Origin: Candidatus Gastranaerophilales bacterium
GTDB taxonomy: Bacteria; Cyanobacteriota; Vampirovibrionia; Gastranaerophilales; JAQUYY01
DNA: 5,016 nucleotides
NCBI GenBank assembly: GCA_028691575.1
Contig: JAQUYY010000148.1
Span: 1-5,016, forward strand
Reading direction: 5' to 3'
Part shown: piece after piece, positions 4,537-5,016 of the stretch
Position numbering within the stretch: position 1 is the first letter of the stretch
Layout: each line of letters begins with the position of its first letter
Notes under the pieces: model-generated
What the model was told of the DNA's origin: nothing
The model's database searches: none
The model's input: only the letters and a program-made list of their open reading frames with translations
Translations under genes and position numbers: made by a program

Positions 4537-5016
4537 ATGAAAAAGGTTTATAGATTTATAATTTTTTTAATTATAATGTTTGCTTTTTGTTCAACTATAT
4601 ATGCACAAAACAGCTTTATTCAGGCTGATATTGATTCTCAGAGAATATCTGCAGGGCAAAAGTTAAAATTGAGAATGGAATCACCTTTAAATTCCACTTC
4701 ATCAACCCAAGGGGATACATTTATAGCTACATTAGTCAATGATGTTTATGTCGGAAATAAAATAATATTGCCAATAGGCTCTGTAGTTAGAGGTACTGTA
4801 CTGGAGTCGCAAAAATCAAGAAGATTAATGCGAGGCGCTGAATTATTACTGGATTTTGATCATGTAGTAACTCCCATAGGCAAGCAAATTCCTTTAACGG
4901 CAATGGTCACAGGTTATACATATATCTCTGATAGTGGCGCATTGGCAACAGATTCAAGTTACACAAAAGCAGTAGATGATTATTTTCATAATAGTATTGA
5001 TTTAGCCGGAATAATA
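4537..5016 (+). CDS. Secreted or periplasmic beta-rich protein, hypothetical (3' end outside window)
   Basis: The ATG at 4537 opens a frame with no stop for 160 codons to the right edge. Residues 1-23 form a classical Sec signal peptide: MKKVYR, a hydrophobic core (FIIFLIIMFAF), then STIYA with likely cleavage before Q24. C18 is not in a lipobox, so a lipoprotein is unlikely. The mature part looks like a beta-strand domain: GQKLKLRMESPL (40-51), QGDTFIATLVNDVYV (58-72), then ILPIGSVVRGTVLES (77-91), AELLLDFDHVV (101-111) and GKQIPLTAMV (115-124). The pattern of GD-x-F-x-A-x-L followed by LPxGSxVxGTV resembles exported beta-barrel-like domains seen in various envelope proteins, though I cannot name the family. 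GGGG lies 8 bases before the ATG. The gene is divergent from the coiled-coil gene. Coding and export are well supported; function is unknown. Confidence 0.85.
   Translation, partial: MKKVYRFIIFLIIMFAFCSTIYAQNSFIQADIDSQRISAGQKLKLRMESPLNSTSSTQGDTFIATLVNDVYVGNKIILPIGSVVRGTVLESQKSRRLMRGAELLLDFDHVVTPIGKQIPLTAMVTGYTYISDSGALATDSSYTKAVDDYFHNSIDLAGII

Noticed and set aside
1..5016. CRISPR array, tRNA, rRNA, insertion sequence or phage-related gene
   Set aside because: No regularly spaced repeats, cloverleaf-like segments, transposase motifs or phage proteins were seen on either strand.

Overview
The window is AT-rich (roughly 30% GC by eye) and gene-dense, and reads as ordinary bacterial chromosome. 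The best clue to the organism is the gene at 1294-2232. Its product matches the overall pattern of LdpA, an iron-sulfur protein known mainly from cyanobacteria. Together with the low GC, the short genes and the lipopolysaccharide-type glycosyltransferases of a Gram-negative envelope, this points to a non-photosynthetic relative of cyanobacteria (Vampirovibrionia/Melainabacteria, perhaps gut Gastranaerophilales). That assignment is inference from one marker and composition; no rRNA or other taxonomic marker is present.

Layout. At 1-122 (+) lies the C-terminal tail of an unidentified protein, overlapping convergently by 14 bases with a GT4-type glycosyltransferase (109-1236, -). Upstream of that on the same strand, 57 bases away, is the ldpA-like gene (1294-2232, -), so these two are probably co-transcribed. 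A 69-base divergent promoter region separates ldpA from a GT2 glycosyltransferase of the lipopolysaccharide-core (WaaE/KdtX-like) type (2302-3072, +). That gene runs convergently, 5 bases short, into engB/ysxC (3078-3653, -), a ribosome-assembly GTPase. engB overlaps by 20 bases a small upstream gene of unknown function (3634-3891, -). Further upstream on the same strand is a 110-residue helical, coiled-coil protein (3993-4325, -). It has a strong ribosome-binding site, a less AT-rich composition and no Cys, Trp, Pro or His. A 211-base divergent intergenic region (4326-4536) with candidate promoters and a nested inverted repeat leads to a secreted or periplasmic beta-rich protein (4537 to the right edge, +), cut off by the window end.

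How the genes fit together. Two glycosyltransferases of different folds flank the ldpA-like gene, suggesting a surface-polysaccharide or LPS-core neighbourhood. engB is a housekeeping gene. No mobile element, CRISPR array, tRNA or rRNA was seen, and no stretch over 300 bases lacks a gene. I did not find a clear new multi-gene system. The points most worth a second look are the LdpA homologue, with its ferredoxin domain apparently inserted in a barrel-like protein, and the small coiled-coil protein with its repeat-bearing leader.
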